From: a virus
Virus record (IMG/VR): IMGVR_UViG_3300037010_001255
Span: 1-45,375 of that record
Reading direction: 5' to 3' (one strand)
Length of the DNA stretch: 45,375 nt
The translations under genes were made by a program, and so were the position numbers. Under the pieces are notes generated by a model. The model searched no databases. It was not told the origin of the DNA and saw nothing but the letters and a program-made list of their open reading frames with translations. How positions within the stretch are numbered: position 1 is the stretch's first letter; each line of letters begins with the position of its first letter. Of the stretch, positions 30,967 to 40,276 are shown in pieces.

Positions 30967-33429
30967 ATGGCAAAGCCTAAATCTGCTATGCCGATCTCCA
31001 TCAGCAGCTCTGCCCTCAAGGCGATGGATCGTCTGGCCTCGAGCACCGACAAGGTGATCTCAGTCCAGTCAGGAATCCCGAAGGATCTGCTGACCGCCGG
31101 TAAGGCGCTGGATGATCTAGCCCAAGATGTTAACAAGAACGTCCTGAAAACCTACAACAGCTTCGTTGGCCTCGGCCAGGACTATAGTGCTCAGGAAGTC
31201 AATCAGATCCTCTCGCTATCGCAGAAGAACGCTAAACAGACAAAGAAGAACATGCAGAAAGTCGTTACCGACTTCAAGAAATCGATGTCGAGCAGCAATG
31301 CCGCCCAGGAGCTCGTCAAGGTCCGTAAGGAATACAAAGCATCACTATATTCGTCGTATGATTTGATCGTTAGCATCATTCCGAAGATGCAACTGGCCTT
31401 GAACACCTTCGCGAACAGCATCATCAGCCCCGATGACTTTTCAAAGCGGTCCCTGTCTGTATTCTTCAACGAGAAGAATCTTACCGAAACCGATCGCGAG
31501 GAAGTCATGACCCGCCTCCGTATGATCATCGAGAAGTACGGTTTGGAGAAAGAGCTGAAAGAGGACGTCATTGACGCCCTCGTCAAAGGCGAGAAGTTCT
31601 GGGCGGTCTTGTCCATGAACGATGAGCTCAAAGGACTGCTGAAAGAATCAGCCCAATCCAAGAATGGCGGCTATGCCACACTAGAAGGACAGTGTCGAGA
31701 GATGCTGAATGAACATTATGCTACCCGCGAGGAAACTATTCTTCTTGAAGATGGTCTCGAACTCTTCATGGATACCGACAAGAAACTTACGAAGGAGCGG
31801 TTCGCTGAGGATCTCGATGAGTTTCTCTCCGAGACCTTCGCGATTGGCAAGTCCGAGCAGTTCCTCTCAGAGCACGTTTCGCTACTCGAGGAAGTCGAGA
31901 ATTCTGGCGTCTTCAAGATCTATGACCCCTCCGCTAAGGGTGAATATTCCAAGAATGACATGCCGGATTCAGCAATTGATGGTCTGCAACTGTCCACCGA
32001 CACCGCTGTGCTAAAGAAGCTCAAGGCTGAGAGTGTTGTTAAGCTCGAATTCGATGGCAAGGTCTATGGCTACGTTTATGTCGACACCATAACAATCGAT
32101 GAGAAAGACAAGACTCAGCGCATCGGCAGCGCCTCAGCGTCTCTGGACCCGAATGCTCAACCGAACCTTGTAACGACCTCCATCCAGAATGTGCTGTACT
32201 CTTCGAACGACATTGATAAAGGCATCACCGGCGAAAAAAAGACGGTCATCAGCGACCCGAAGTTGATGTTTATTGCTGATACCTTTGTCAACCGCCTATC
32301 GAAGAAGCAGAACGTGAAACTGCTCAAGAAGTCTGAGCAGTTGAAATATGTGATTTATCATACGCTGATCACGAAGCGCATCACGAAGGACGAGAAGGTC
32401 CGAGTACTGTTCTTTACTCCAGACGAAGTTGTCCATATTGATCGCAAGCAGTCGATCTTCGATAATGTGCTCTTCTTCGCGAAGCTATATATTGCCACGC
32501 TGATCACGATCCTTATGCAAAACATCGTGCGAGGCGCAGATAAACGGGCCTACTACATTGAAATCGGCCTTGAGAACGATGCGGCTAACGCTATCAATGG
32601 TGTCATCCGCGACATCAAGACCAAAGAGCTGTCAAACGTCCACAATATGGACTTGACTTCGATGCTGAACGTTCTTGGCGACTTCAACGACTATTACATC
32701 CCCTCGATCGATGGAGAGAGGCCGATTGAGATTTCGACAGTAGACGGCTTGTCCAACATATCGCTGGATAATGACTTCTTGAACTGGTTGTCGAACAATA
32801 TCTTTTCAGGCATTGGTTTACCTGCATCCTACTTAACAGAAGTTGATAACGTCGATTTTGCCAAGTCACTGGCAATGCAAAATTCACGGTTCATCCGCGA
32901 TATTGTGTCTGAGCAGGTACTCTTTGGCTTCGGATATTCTGAGCTCCTCCGTAAGCTGTACATAAAGGAGCACGGTTCCGAGCTTAAGGAGCGACTGAAA
33001 GGCAAACCATCTGCCGAGCGCGATAAAAAGAAAAGCTCTATCCATCTGCTTAACATTGAATCCATCGAGATCAAGTTCCCGTCCCCCGTGTCGTTGAACA
33101 TGACCAACATGAACGATCAGATCAATAATCTAAGCACCCTTGTTGAATCATTGTCTGATGTCATTGATGTCAAGCCTGAAGATAAGGATGCAGCAACTCC
33201 CATCTTTAAGCGTGAAATGTACAAGAAGTACCTTTCAAACCTGAAATGGGAAGATATTGACGATATCATGATCAAGGTCAAACGCGGCCTACAAGAGTCC
33301 AAGATCAAGAATTCTTCCACTCTGGCTACTGATAGCGGAGGAGATTCTAGCGTAGGAGATAGCGGAGGAGATTCTAGCGTAGGAGATAGCGGAGGAGATT
33401 CTAGCGGCAGCATGTCTAAAGACGAGTAA
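30967..33429 (+). CDS. Portal protein
   Basis: An 820-residue protein with the core of T4 gp20-like portals: LFFTPDEVVHIDRKQ (the usual EIVHFRID block), SIFDNVLFFAKLYIATLITI, a KRAYYIEIG strand equivalent to RVFYIDVGN, and IGLPASYLTEVDNVDFAKSL toward the C-terminus. The N-terminal 300 residues are helical and longer than in T4, as in jumbo phages. The last 40 residues are three copies of DSGGDSSVG, encoded by a 27-base tandem repeat. The portal forms the dodecameric DNA gate at one capsid vertex and binds the terminase encoded at 38628-41101. ATG 30967 follows AGGAAATTCG. Confidence 0.85.
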   Translation: MAKPKSAMPISISSSALKAMDRLASSTDKVISVQSGIPKDLLTAGKALDDLAQDVNKNVLKTYNSFVGLGQDYSAQEVNQILSLSQKNAKQTKKNMQKVVTDFKKSMSSSNAAQELVKVRKEYKASLYSSYDLIVSIIPKMQLALNTFANSIISPDDFSKRSLSVFFNEKNLTETDREEVMTRLRMIIEKYGLEKELKEDVIDALVKGEKFWAVLSMNDELKGLLKESAQSKNGGYATLEGQCREMLNEHYATREETILLEDGLELFMDTDKKLTKERFAEDLDEFLSETFAIGKSEQFLSEHVSLLEEVENSGVFKIYDPSAKGEYSKNDMPDSAIDGLQLSTDTAVLKKLKAESVVKLEFDGKVYGYVYVDTITIDEKDKTQRIGSASASLDPNAQPNLVTTSIQNVLYSSNDIDKGITGEKKTVISDPKLMFIADTFVNRLSKKQNVKLLKKSEQLKYVIYHTLITKRITKDEKVRVLFFTPDEVVHIDRKQSIFDNVLFFAKLYIATLITILMQNIVRGADKRAYYIEIGLENDAANAINGVIRDIKTKELSNVHNMDLTSMLNVLGDFNDYYIPSIDGERPIEISTVDGLSNISLDNDFLNWLSNNIFSGIGLPASYLTEVDNVDFAKSLAMQNSRFIRDIVSEQVLFGFGYSELLRKLYIKEHGSELKERLKGKPSAERDKKKSSIHLLNIESIEIKFPSPVSLNMTNMNDQINNLSTLVESLSDVIDVKPEDKDAATPIFKREMYKKYLSNLKWEDIDDIMIKVKRGLQESKIKNSSTLATDSGGDSSVGDSGGDSSVGDSGGDSSGSMSKDE
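33331..33407 (+). repeat. 27-base tandem repeat at the end of the portal gene
   Basis: Two complete copies and one partial copy of a 27-base unit (GATAGCGGAGGAGATTCTAG plus CGTAGGA) encode DSGGDSSVG. It is in frame and changes only the length of the flexible tail. Copy number may vary between relatives. Confidence 0.9.
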
Positions 33430-33432
33430 AAG

Positions 33433-33468
33433 AAATCACCCATACCCCGAAAGGGTATGGGTGATTTT
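33433..33468 (+). terminator. Terminator after the portal gene
   Basis: AAATCACCCATACCC and its inverse form a 15-bp stem around a CGAA-type loop, followed by TTTT. It belongs to the same CCCATACC family as the hairpins at 23381 and 42997. Confidence 0.9.
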
Positions 33469-33586
33469 GACAACGCTGCCGATTGGCTGGAGGCTGATAG
33501 AAAAAGGAATTTCCAAGAGAAAAATCCTCAACGCCAATGTGTCAGCAATGTCTATATTTATGTTAGGACTAAGGGAGTAAGGCATG

Positions 33587-33624
33587 AAAAACTCTCCGAT
33601 GGCCTTTTGGACCATCGGAGAGTT
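33587..33624 (-). terminator. Terminator after the tail tube gene
   Basis: AACTCTCCGATGG pairs with CCATCGGAGAGTT and is followed by TTTTTC on the minus strand. It lies ten bases past the tube stop codon. The 33469-33586 stretch between the two terminators shows no gene. Confidence 0.85.
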
Positions 33625-33634
33625 CTCATACTCA

Positions 33635-34417
33635 TCAAGCCGAGGGAATGCTGGAAGCATACTCGGACAGGTTGAGGAAGTCGTTTTCATTGTAGAACTT
33701 GTACACCTTGGAAGTGGACATCTGAGCCACAGCGAAGGCATCAACAGCCTGACCGAAGTTCATGTAGCCCTTGAACTCTTGCTCCTTATCGGCGAAATCA
33801 TGGGTACCAGTTTCATAGTTGAAATGGTCAAGCATGATTTTCGTCGGCATGACATTCGTGAATAGCGCAGCGAATTCGATGTTCGACTTATCAGCACCGT
33901 TACCGAAATTGTCAGCGTCCGGGCGGGTCACCACATACAGCAGGATGCCGGTGTGGTTGCTCGAATGGTACGGCAGGCCAGACTTCTTCGGATAGGTGGC
34001 GATACCGGTCTTCGGATCGCGGATACCAGATACCCAAGAGTTGTAGTAGCGGTCGATGTCCATACCGGAATTCACCTGATACTTCAGAGTGAAGCCTTCG
34101 GACTTCTGGATGGCACCCTTAGCGAAAGATAGCTCATTGGGGGTGAAGCCAGCAGTGATCGGGCCGGTGTCCATCTGTAGGTCGGTGAGACCAGAGAAGC
34201 TTTTGAAGTTGCGCTCCGTCAGCTGGACGAAGTCGCGACCGTTGTCGGTGTGAATCCAGGTCGGAACCTTGATCCATTTGATGAAGGCGTAACCCGAAAC
34301 ATACGGGTCCTTCATATTACTGCCGTGGCTGACGTGACCGTTGAAGAACGACTCCCTGCCGGGATCGGTCACATGGTTCGTCAAGCCAGGCTCACGGATG
34401 AGAAATTCATTTGCCAT
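33635..34417 (-). CDS. Tail tube protein
   Basis: A 260-residue, beta-rich protein placed directly after the sheath gene, where contractile phages keep the tube gene. Size and mixed polar composition fit the phiKZ-type tube family. Segments such as SGYAFIKWIKVPTWIHTDNG and TNVMPTKIMLDHFNYETGTH followed by an HDFADKEQEF loop resemble tube proteins of large myoviruses. The call rests mainly on order and size. ATG 34417 follows AGAGGCATAAATC and is 22 bases after the sheath stop. The strong terminator behind it suggests a high-level transcript. Confidence 0.65.
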   Translation of the reverse strand: MANEFLIREPGLTNHVTDPGRESFFNGHVSHGSNMKDPYVSGYAFIKWIKVPTWIHTDNGRDFVQLTERNFKSFSGLTDLQMDTGPITAGFTPNELSFAKGAIQKSEGFTLKYQVNSGMDIDRYYNSWVSGIRDPKTGIATYPKKSGLPYHSSNHTGILLYVVTRPDADNFGNGADKSNIEFAALFTNVMPTKIMLDHFNYETGTHDFADKEQEFKGYMNFGQAVDAFAVAQMSTSKVYKFYNENDFLNLSEYASSIPSA

Positions 34418-34439
34418 GATTTATGCCTCTGCTGACTGA

Positions 34440-36434
34440 TTAACGGTTCACGATGAAGTCGATGAAGATACGCTCGATCAGTCCCGTGAAGACCATCTCG
34501 ACCTTGACGCGAGCAATCTTCTGCTGGCGGTCATAATCGGAAGCGTACACCGCGCCGGATATGTTTTTGCAAGTCCGGTTGGCCACCCACTTCTGCAGGT
34601 AGTTGTTCAGGTTGTAAGACATCGACTCGTGCGTGACCGCGTCGTTGAACTCGTCACGATACTCGTCCATCATCGCTTCGACGTCGCGCTTGATACGCAT
34701 CAGGGCGCGGACGTTGTTGATGTTGGAGAGGGCGGAGTTCACCGTCTGAGCGGTCAGCTGAGTTCCGAAGTTGATACGCTTCGGATCTTTCTCGACATAA
34801 TTGATCTGCTTCTTATACAAGGACTCTTTCCACATCTCATTCGGGAAGAAGTTGATCTCATCGAACCCAGAAATCACGCCACGGCGTGGACCGGAGAAGG
34901 ACCACTGGACCCCGTACTGCTCGTCGATCGCGGGGATCTTCGAGGCGAGGAAGTAAGTCATCGTAACCTTGATGTTCTGGCCGGTGTACTGGTCGTACAC
35001 GACAGCGTCCTGGCCGTAGATTGCGGTGCGGAAGTTCGACATACCGATGCTGTTGCTACGGAAGTCGATCGTCTGCTGTGGGGTAGCTTGGAAGCTGCAA
35101 TCGAGGAAGGCCACACAATCCTGACGGATGGCGTCAGCGAACTGGCTCATGGCGTTCTTGACTGCGGGGGAAGTGTTACCGTCGAGCAGCACATCGAAGA
35201 GGTACTGTTTCTTGTCGAGGATGTCAACATCGATCTCAGCGTTGTACGCCTTGACTAGCAGGGAGTCTTCGCTGTAATCAGCAACTTGAACCCATTTAGA
35301 AGGATCGGCACCGGTTGGGTCGGCAGACTTGTCATAGATCGGACCCCACGTACCATCAGTGCCACCCAGCAAGTACTGAATATCGGCCATGTCAGGAGCA
35401 CTAGCAACCGTCTTCCAGTTGTCTTGGAAGTCACTCGGGTTCGGAACAGCTACATTGTCGACCTTCGGAGTAGCGAACTTGACACCTTGATTGTGGTGAA
35501 TAGCGGCGGCAGTGAAGACCGGGTTGGGCGTACCACGACCAGAGGAATACACCTGAACGCCACTGCGCTCGGTACCGAAGAAGATATCGATGTGGAGCGG
35601 ATTCACGTCAGCGGTGCTGTTTACGAAGGCACGGATCTCTTCCATATGATCTTCATAATCGTTCGCAACGGTGGCGCGAACAAATTGGGAGTATTTGTTC
35701 AGTACGTTAGCAAAGAACAGGGACTCACGATTGCGGTCCTTGGCGGTCTTTTCGAAGGAAACCGTGAATGGGCCTTCAACGACGACATCAGCGCCAGTCA
35801 TGTCCTTGATCGTCACTTCGAGGCCGTAGGTACGGAAATCATAAGTGGCGTCCAGACCGTCCTTCAAAGACAGGCGGACGCCCATCTTGTTGTAAGCCTT
35901 ACCACGGCCCGTCGGCATAAAAACGGCAAGCGGGTAGACCTTGGTCGTGGAGGGAACATTATTGCCGGTGCCAAGGATCTTGGTCATGGACGATGTGTTC
36001 GCCATGTCCGGGGCGGTATTCAGCAACGTCTCGATCGCAGCAAGGCTGGAAGCAGACGTACCTTTAGCATTGGCAGAACCAACGTTGGATACCAGTGGTA
36101 TAACTGTCTTGGATCCATTGACATTGTCAAGGCCAAAGGACAGCATGAGATTGGCGTACTCGGCGTCTTCCGGCAGAATGCGCAGGAAGTAGGCTTCGCC
36201 GCCAACGCTCAACCAGTTAAAGACGTTGTAGAGCGTCTGACCAGTTAGGGGCATGTTCGGCTCGCCGAAATAGAACGTGGCCTCTTCAACCGTTGTCAGA
36301 CGGGTGAGCTTGTTGTCAGGCCCTTTGGTGGCCTTGCCGCATGCAAACAGGACCGTCGTGCCTTCCGCCGTCTGAAAGACGAAGGAGTTATCGATGATCC
36401 TCGAATGCACTGAAGGGTGCAAAAATTCAGGCAT
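34440..36434 (-). CDS. Contractile tail sheath protein
   Basis: A 664-residue protein. It begins with a sheath-type N-terminus (HPSVHSRIIDNSF, then a V-L-F-A-C-G strand and a LTTVEEATFYFGEP loop), typical of gp18/phiKZ sheath proteins. The C-terminal domain holds NNYLQKWVANRTC and ends VEMVFTGLIERIFIDFIVNR, the strand exchanged between sheath subunits. Rings of this protein surround the tube and contract to drive it through the envelope. ATG 36434 follows AAGGAAAGAAACC. Two long plus-strand open frames over this gene are antisense shadows. Confidence 0.85.
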   Translation of the reverse strand: MPEFLHPSVHSRIIDNSFVFQTAEGTTVLFACGKATKGPDNKLTRLTTVEEATFYFGEPNMPLTGQTLYNVFNWLSVGGEAYFLRILPEDAEYANLMLSFGLDNVNGSKTVIPLVSNVGSANAKGTSASSLAAIETLLNTAPDMANTSSMTKILGTGNNVPSTTKVYPLAVFMPTGRGKAYNKMGVRLSLKDGLDATYDFRTYGLEVTIKDMTGADVVVEGPFTVSFEKTAKDRNRESLFFANVLNKYSQFVRATVANDYEDHMEEIRAFVNSTADVNPLHIDIFFGTERSGVQVYSSGRGTPNPVFTAAAIHHNQGVKFATPKVDNVAVPNPSDFQDNWKTVASAPDMADIQYLLGGTDGTWGPIYDKSADPTGADPSKWVQVADYSEDSLLVKAYNAEIDVDILDKKQYLFDVLLDGNTSPAVKNAMSQFADAIRQDCVAFLDCSFQATPQQTIDFRSNSIGMSNFRTAIYGQDAVVYDQYTGQNIKVTMTYFLASKIPAIDEQYGVQWSFSGPRRGVISGFDEINFFPNEMWKESLYKKQINYVEKDPKRINFGTQLTAQTVNSALSNINNVRALMRIKRDVEAMMDEYRDEFNDAVTHESMSYNLNNYLQKWVANRTCKNISGAVYASDYDRQQKIARVKVEMVFTGLIERIFIDFIVNR

Positions 36435-36534
36435 GGTTTCTTTCCTTAATGAGAAAGTGTGCTCGGCTTCCGAAGCCTTTACACAATTACAAAGGTTTGG
36501 GATAGCCCTCTAAGTAGTTGTTTGGTAATCTTGG

Positions 36535-37233
36535 TCAGTACTTTAGGATTTTCTCCACCGGAGAGGCGATCTGGTCTTTCTCCCCCCTACTCATGATCAC
36601 TGCCGACTGCAAGGACTTGTTGATGTCCTCGAAAGAGATGGCGTTGAAGACGGAAGTCACGCGGGTAATCTCCTTGATTGAGATCAGCTTGAAGTCCCTT
36701 TTGTTGACACTCTTGTCCTTAAGGGCAAGGCGAAGGGGCTTCGTCTCGTCTTTGTTCCACCGCACCAGCTCAGACATGATAGCCTCGATGACGACTGGCT
36801 GCGACGCCACGCGGGTGTCGTTCATCTGGGCGTTCTTGGCGAAAAGGCCGATCAGGTCTTCAGGGTTCCGCACGTTGATCTTTGCGTTTATAAGGAAGTT
36901 CAAGAATTTGTTGACTGTATCCACCTTCTTGAAGTAGGACTTAGATTCGATGATGATGTCATCTGGCTCGAACACGATCTGAACATTTTCAGAGTCCTCC
37001 TGCATTGTGAAAGCGTTGATCTTCACGACAACGGGCAGGTTCACTTGATAGTCTTTGTATTTCGAGAAGGAGGCATCGTCTGACACTCGCATGACAAAAA
37101 ATCCGAGGGTCTGAATGTCGGTGTCGATCACTTGCGCTAAACCGTCCTCGAACATTTGCTTTGCGATCATTACTTTGATGTATTTCTTCGCGGTTATGCG
37201 GTTATCGGACTGATCGATGAAGTTGTATTTCAT
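36535..37233 (-). CDS. Unknown protein upstream of the sheath gene
   Basis: A 232-residue alpha/beta protein. The start is ATG 37233 with TTGGAGAACAGA; the TTG at 37245 lies inside that SD. Segments such as VVVKINAFTMQEDSENVQIV and FLNFLINAKINVRNPEDLIG give no family. It is the gene immediately before the sheath (100-base gap), so a tail-assembly or tail-terminator role is possible by order. Confidence 0.7.
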   Translation of the reverse strand: MKYNFIDQSDNRITAKKYIKVMIAKQMFEDGLAQVIDTDIQTLGFFVMRVSDDASFSKYKDYQVNLPVVVKINAFTMQEDSENVQIVFEPDDIIIESKSYFKKVDTVNKFLNFLINAKINVRNPEDLIGLFAKNAQMNDTRVASQPVVIEAIMSELVRWNKDETKPLRLALKDKSVNKRDFKLISIKEITRVTSVFNAISFEDINKSLQSAVIMSRGEKDQIASPVEKILKY

Positions 37234-37262
37234 TCTGTTCTCCAATAAGGCTAAAGAGCTGT

Positions 37263-37288
37263 TCCCACATGGCTGGAGCCATGTGGGA
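37263..37288 (-). terminator. Hairpin after the 37294-37887 gene
   Basis: TCCCACATGGC pairs with GCCATGTGGGA around TGGA, six bases beyond the stop codon. The T-tract is poor. Confidence 0.65.
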
Positions 37289-37293
37289 GTAAC

Positions 37294-37887
37294 TTAGACG
37301 CTTTTAGCCTGCTCGTAGACTCTAGCTGCAAGGGTCGGGATCAGGCCCATTGCAACGGCGCTGCGGGTCAGCATGAAATTGAACTTTAGAAAGAAGGCAA
37401 GGCTCTTCGGGTTATCGTTCTCCATCGTGTAGAGGATGACAGCATTGAACATGCCGGTCAGCTTATTGCGGAACTCCTCGTTCTTGATGCGCTTCAGCAT
37501 CGCCAGCAGCTCAGGGTACTTCAGCTGATCAATTTTGTTGCGGCGGAAGAGCGAGCGTGCTTTGTCATGCGGCACGAGATTCAACGAAAGTACGCGCTTC
37601 ACCCCGGCAACATGCTGTACAACTACATCAGGGTTCTCGATCAAGTCGATGCTCCGCAGAATGCTCTCGCAGTACGCTTTTGTCGGGCCGTCAATACTTT
37701 CTGCTGAGAGAACTTCAGTGTATTTCTGCCGGATCCCCTTGAGGTACTCATCAATACTCTCAGCAAATTGATTGCGAGCTTCTTTAAGACCCTCGTCAAT
37801 GTCTGTATCCAGCTTCGTTAGCAGTTCGTCGATCTTTGCGTCGTCTTGGGTCTGTGTAGCTTCCGTGATTTGTCCATTGTCAGTCAT
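37294..37887 (-). CDS. Unknown helical protein
   Basis: A 197-residue helical protein with an acidic N-terminus (DAKIDELLTKLDTDIDEGLK) and a more hydrophobic C-terminus (SLAFFLKFNFMLTRSAVAMG). ATG 37887 lies one base after the stop of the gene upstream, and the SD (GAGAAATGAAC) lies inside that gene, so the two are coupled. No family was recognised. It sits between terminase and tail genes. Confidence 0.7.
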   Translation of the reverse strand: MTDNGQITEATQTQDDAKIDELLTKLDTDIDEGLKEARNQFAESIDEYLKGIRQKYTEVLSAESIDGPTKAYCESILRSIDLIENPDVVVQHVAGVKRVLSLNLVPHDKARSLFRRNKIDQLKYPELLAMLKRIKNEEFRNKLTGMFNAVILYTMENDNPKSLAFFLKFNFMLTRSAVAMGLIPTLAARVYEQAKSV

Positions 37888-37888
37888 T

Positions 37889-38638
37889 TTAGTTCATTTC
37901 TCGCAGTTTGTCGATGAGTTCGTCTCGGACCTCGATCAAGAAATTGGTGTAGTCATCGTGCTCGGTCAACCCCTCGACGTAGCGGCTGTACGCCGTCGCC
38001 TGATCCATGTTTTCAAACATCACGTTGAGAAGTTCCATTTGATCGAAGTTCATCGGCAGGTGCTTGACGGCGTCGAGGAACTCCCCAGAGCCGAGTAGCT
38101 CTTCAACGATCTCTTGATAGAACGTGATCACGTTGTAATGCGCCTGATTCTTAAAACCAGGGAGCTCGTCACGCAGACGATTCAACATAAAGTCCTTCTT
38201 CGTTTCCTTCTTATATTGCTGGCTCAGGGTCTTGCGATCGTCGACAATTCGTCCAACAATAATGTCACGGATATTGGAACGACGATTGTAGTAGAAAAAG
38301 TAATATACAAACCGCAGATCAGCGGTTGAGTCAACGGTAAGCGCACTCATGTCGGCGATTCCGTCATAGTCCTTATTGAATTGCGTGAGGATCAGGGCCC
38401 AAGCCTGCTTCTTTAGCTCTTGCAGGCGCTCCTTATCCTCTTCGTTGTCCGTAATACTGATCGAGAAATGGATCTTCTCGAGGATGCCCTCCAGATAGTC
38501 GATCTCCTTCGGCTCCAGCTGGAGGTCCCTACGCGAGAGAAACTCGCGCAGCCCCTCATCTAGGAGGGCGTAGGATTCCTCCATGTACGCCTCGGGTTCG
38601 ACCTCAGAGGGGTATATTGTGTTGGGTTCAATTATCAT
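37889..38638 (-). CDS. Unknown protein coupled to the terminase
   Basis: A 249-residue charged helical protein (EPKEIDYLEGILEKIHFSIS; NRLRDELPGFKNQAHYNVIT). Its start at 38638 overlaps the 3' end of the terminase gene (stop at 38628) by 11 bases, which implies translational coupling and possibly a packaging or head-completion role. No motif supports more. Confidence 0.7.
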   Translation of the reverse strand: MIIEPNTIYPSEVEPEAYMEESYALLDEGLREFLSRRDLQLEPKEIDYLEGILEKIHFSISITDNEEDKERLQELKKQAWALILTQFNKDYDGIADMSALTVDSTADLRFVYYFFYYNRRSNIRDIIVGRIVDDRKTLSQQYKKETKKDFMLNRLRDELPGFKNQAHYNVITFYQEIVEELLGSGEFLDAVKHLPMNFDQMELLNVMFENMDQATAYSRYVEGLTEHDDYTNFLIEVRDELIDKLREMN

Positions 38639-39884
38639 ACCCTTGTTTCCGCATGGTTGAGAGAATACTGCTATTAATCTGGAGTTCGCGACCTTTGGTT
38701 TCTGGAGCCATCTTCTGCTTAGCGTACTTGACTATATCTATACCGCGCTCTCGAAGGTCTATGATTTCCTTGAGAGAAAGATTGTCTACTGCTTCAGGCA
38801 CATGTTCGACCCGGTTTAGATCAGCGATACTCTTGATTTCGTCATGGATGGAACCGATGATGGTCTTAGCATTTTCTACAATGGTTTTGCGTCCAGAGCG
38901 TAGGAACAATGATATCGAATTTGCATAGGTGACAGCATAACGCACGAACAGGTATGAGAATACCACGTCATCATGGCATCCTTTCTCGTGTTCGACTTTG
39001 CCCTTCGAGTTATATACCAGCGTTCGGATCTCATCATACAACTCCTTAATCGAAAGTGCTTCCGCCTCGTCCTCGACGACCTGAAAGAGTAGGTCGATCA
39101 TGGCGTCGCGGGATTCCTTCGTGGTGTCGATGCCATACTTGATGTTGTCCTTCTTGACGATGCGCTTGCTCTTATCCTTGTCCCGCAGTGGGTAGTCGTA
39201 GAAGATCTTATTAGGAATCTTCCGCACGAGCTGATCAATGACGGCTTTGCCATACGAGTTCCTTTCGATGATAAGAATCGCGTTTGGGAGCACATCGGTC
39301 ACAAGTTGTAACAACACCGAGCAGTAATACGCTGTGTTGATTTTGTTATTTCGGAAGACAGCGCAGGGCTTGAGATCGATCGGATCGACGACGATAAAAG
39401 CCGAGGAGTCTTTTCCGGTGCCACCGGAGGTGTCGACACCTACGAGGTAACGCTTGTCGCGGATCAGCGGGCGATAGATCTTCAGGGCATACTTTTCTTG
39501 AATCTCGCCATCCACATCATCATCCTCACTCATGACAGTTAGAAATTTCTTCTCGATCGGCTCCTCGATCAGCATCGAGGAAATGTACTCCAGCTGCTCT
39601 TCAGAAAACACCGAATTATCGGTTGCCTTCGTCCACACGAGGTCCAATTCGCGGCGGATGACAAGCATGTCATTGGCAAGTGCGCGGCATTCTTTGATGT
39701 ACCATTCCTTCGTCAGACCTAACTGCTGCCAAGTGAACTTGATGTACAGGAAGTCATTCTGCGAGTTAGCGGTAATGTATCGCTCTGCTTCGTCGCGGTC
39801 CATGTCATACATTTCCTCGGTGAACTCGCATGCATCGATAATCATCGAATGACAAAACTCGCCAGCTTCGGAATCAAGGTTGTT
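38628..39884 (-). CDS. Terminase large subunit, exon 2 (nuclease domain)
   Basis: The 418 C-terminal residues of the packaging motor. After splicing it begins NNLDSEAGEFCHSM, the conserved linker of large terminases. The RNase H-like nuclease follows: LVGVDTSGGTGKDSSAF (first metal Asp), AILIIERNSYGKAVID (Glu) and GCHDDVVFSYLFVRYA (Asp pair). Read alone, an ORF could start at ATG 39845, but 13 upstream in-frame codons are conserved coding sequence, so this is an exon and not a separate gene. The nuclease cuts concatemeric DNA at the portal. Confidence 0.88.
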   Translation of the reverse strand, partial: NNLDSEAGEFCHSMIIDACEFTEEMYDMDRDEAERYITANSQNDFLYIKFTWQQLGLTKEWYIKECRALANDMLVIRRELDLVWTKATDNSVFSEEQLEYISSMLIEEPIEKKFLTVMSEDDDVDGEIQEKYALKIYRPLIRDKRYLVGVDTSGGTGKDSSAFIVVDPIDLKPCAVFRNNKINTAYYCSVLLQLVTDVLPNAILIIERNSYGKAVIDQLVRKIPNKIFYDYPLRDKDKSKRIVKKDNIKYGIDTTKESRDAMIDLLFQVVEDEAEALSIKELYDEIRTLVYNSKGKVEHEKGCHDDVVFSYLFVRYAVTYANSISLFLRSGRKTIVENAKTIIGSIHDEIKSIADLNRVEHVPEAVDNLSLKEIIDLRERGIDIVKYAKQKMAPETKGRELQINSSILSTMRKQGYDN

Positions 39885-40276
39885 CCTTTATGTTCAGGAG
39901 AGGTCGTTAGGCTCTCCCCGGATAATGAATCCAGCTCGTACTTTCATACGATGAGCAGACTATATCACCAGCTCTTAGGCTGATCCCTATTTCCACCCAC
40001 TTGGGTGTACTCTCTTTCGAGATAGTCGTTGAACTTTATTCATTAGAAGAAGAATTTATTCTCTTATACTCATTCTTATTCTTATTTTCACTGAGTATTT
40101 GCTAACTCAATGCTGATTTTGATCTAACGAATCTTAGATGCTGATTATCCAATCCTTCAACTTTTTAAACCGTCACGCTCATCCTTACGGATCACGTTGT
40201 GGTGTGGAGGCTCTAAGGAGTTCCCAGCAATTAAAGGATTTTGCTACATCGCTTTCACGATGAAGGCCCAGAATTT
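39885..40276 (-). ncRNA. Group I self-splicing intron in the terminase gene
   Basis: A 392-nt intron without an ORF. Exon 1 ends ...ACGCCU and the intron opens AAAUUCUGGGC. GCCU (40280-40277) pairs with GGGC (40269-40266), with the terminal U-G wobble required at a group I 5' splice site. The core elements are all present in order: P AATTGCTGGGAA (40232-40221), Q GATAATCAGCATC (40148-40136), R GTTCAACGACTATC (40034-40021) and S GGTGATATAGTCTG (about 39968-39955). The intron ends in G39885. Joining U40277 to A39884 keeps the frame and gives TTTPNNLDSEAGEF, the expected terminase sequence. Confidence 0.92.

Noticed and set aside
35286-36248. Long plus-strand open frame (320 codons), and another at 34629-35258, opposite the sheath gene
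   Set aside because: Both lie wholly antisense to a confidently recognised sheath gene, lack SDs and have Arg/Val/Gly-rich shadow composition.
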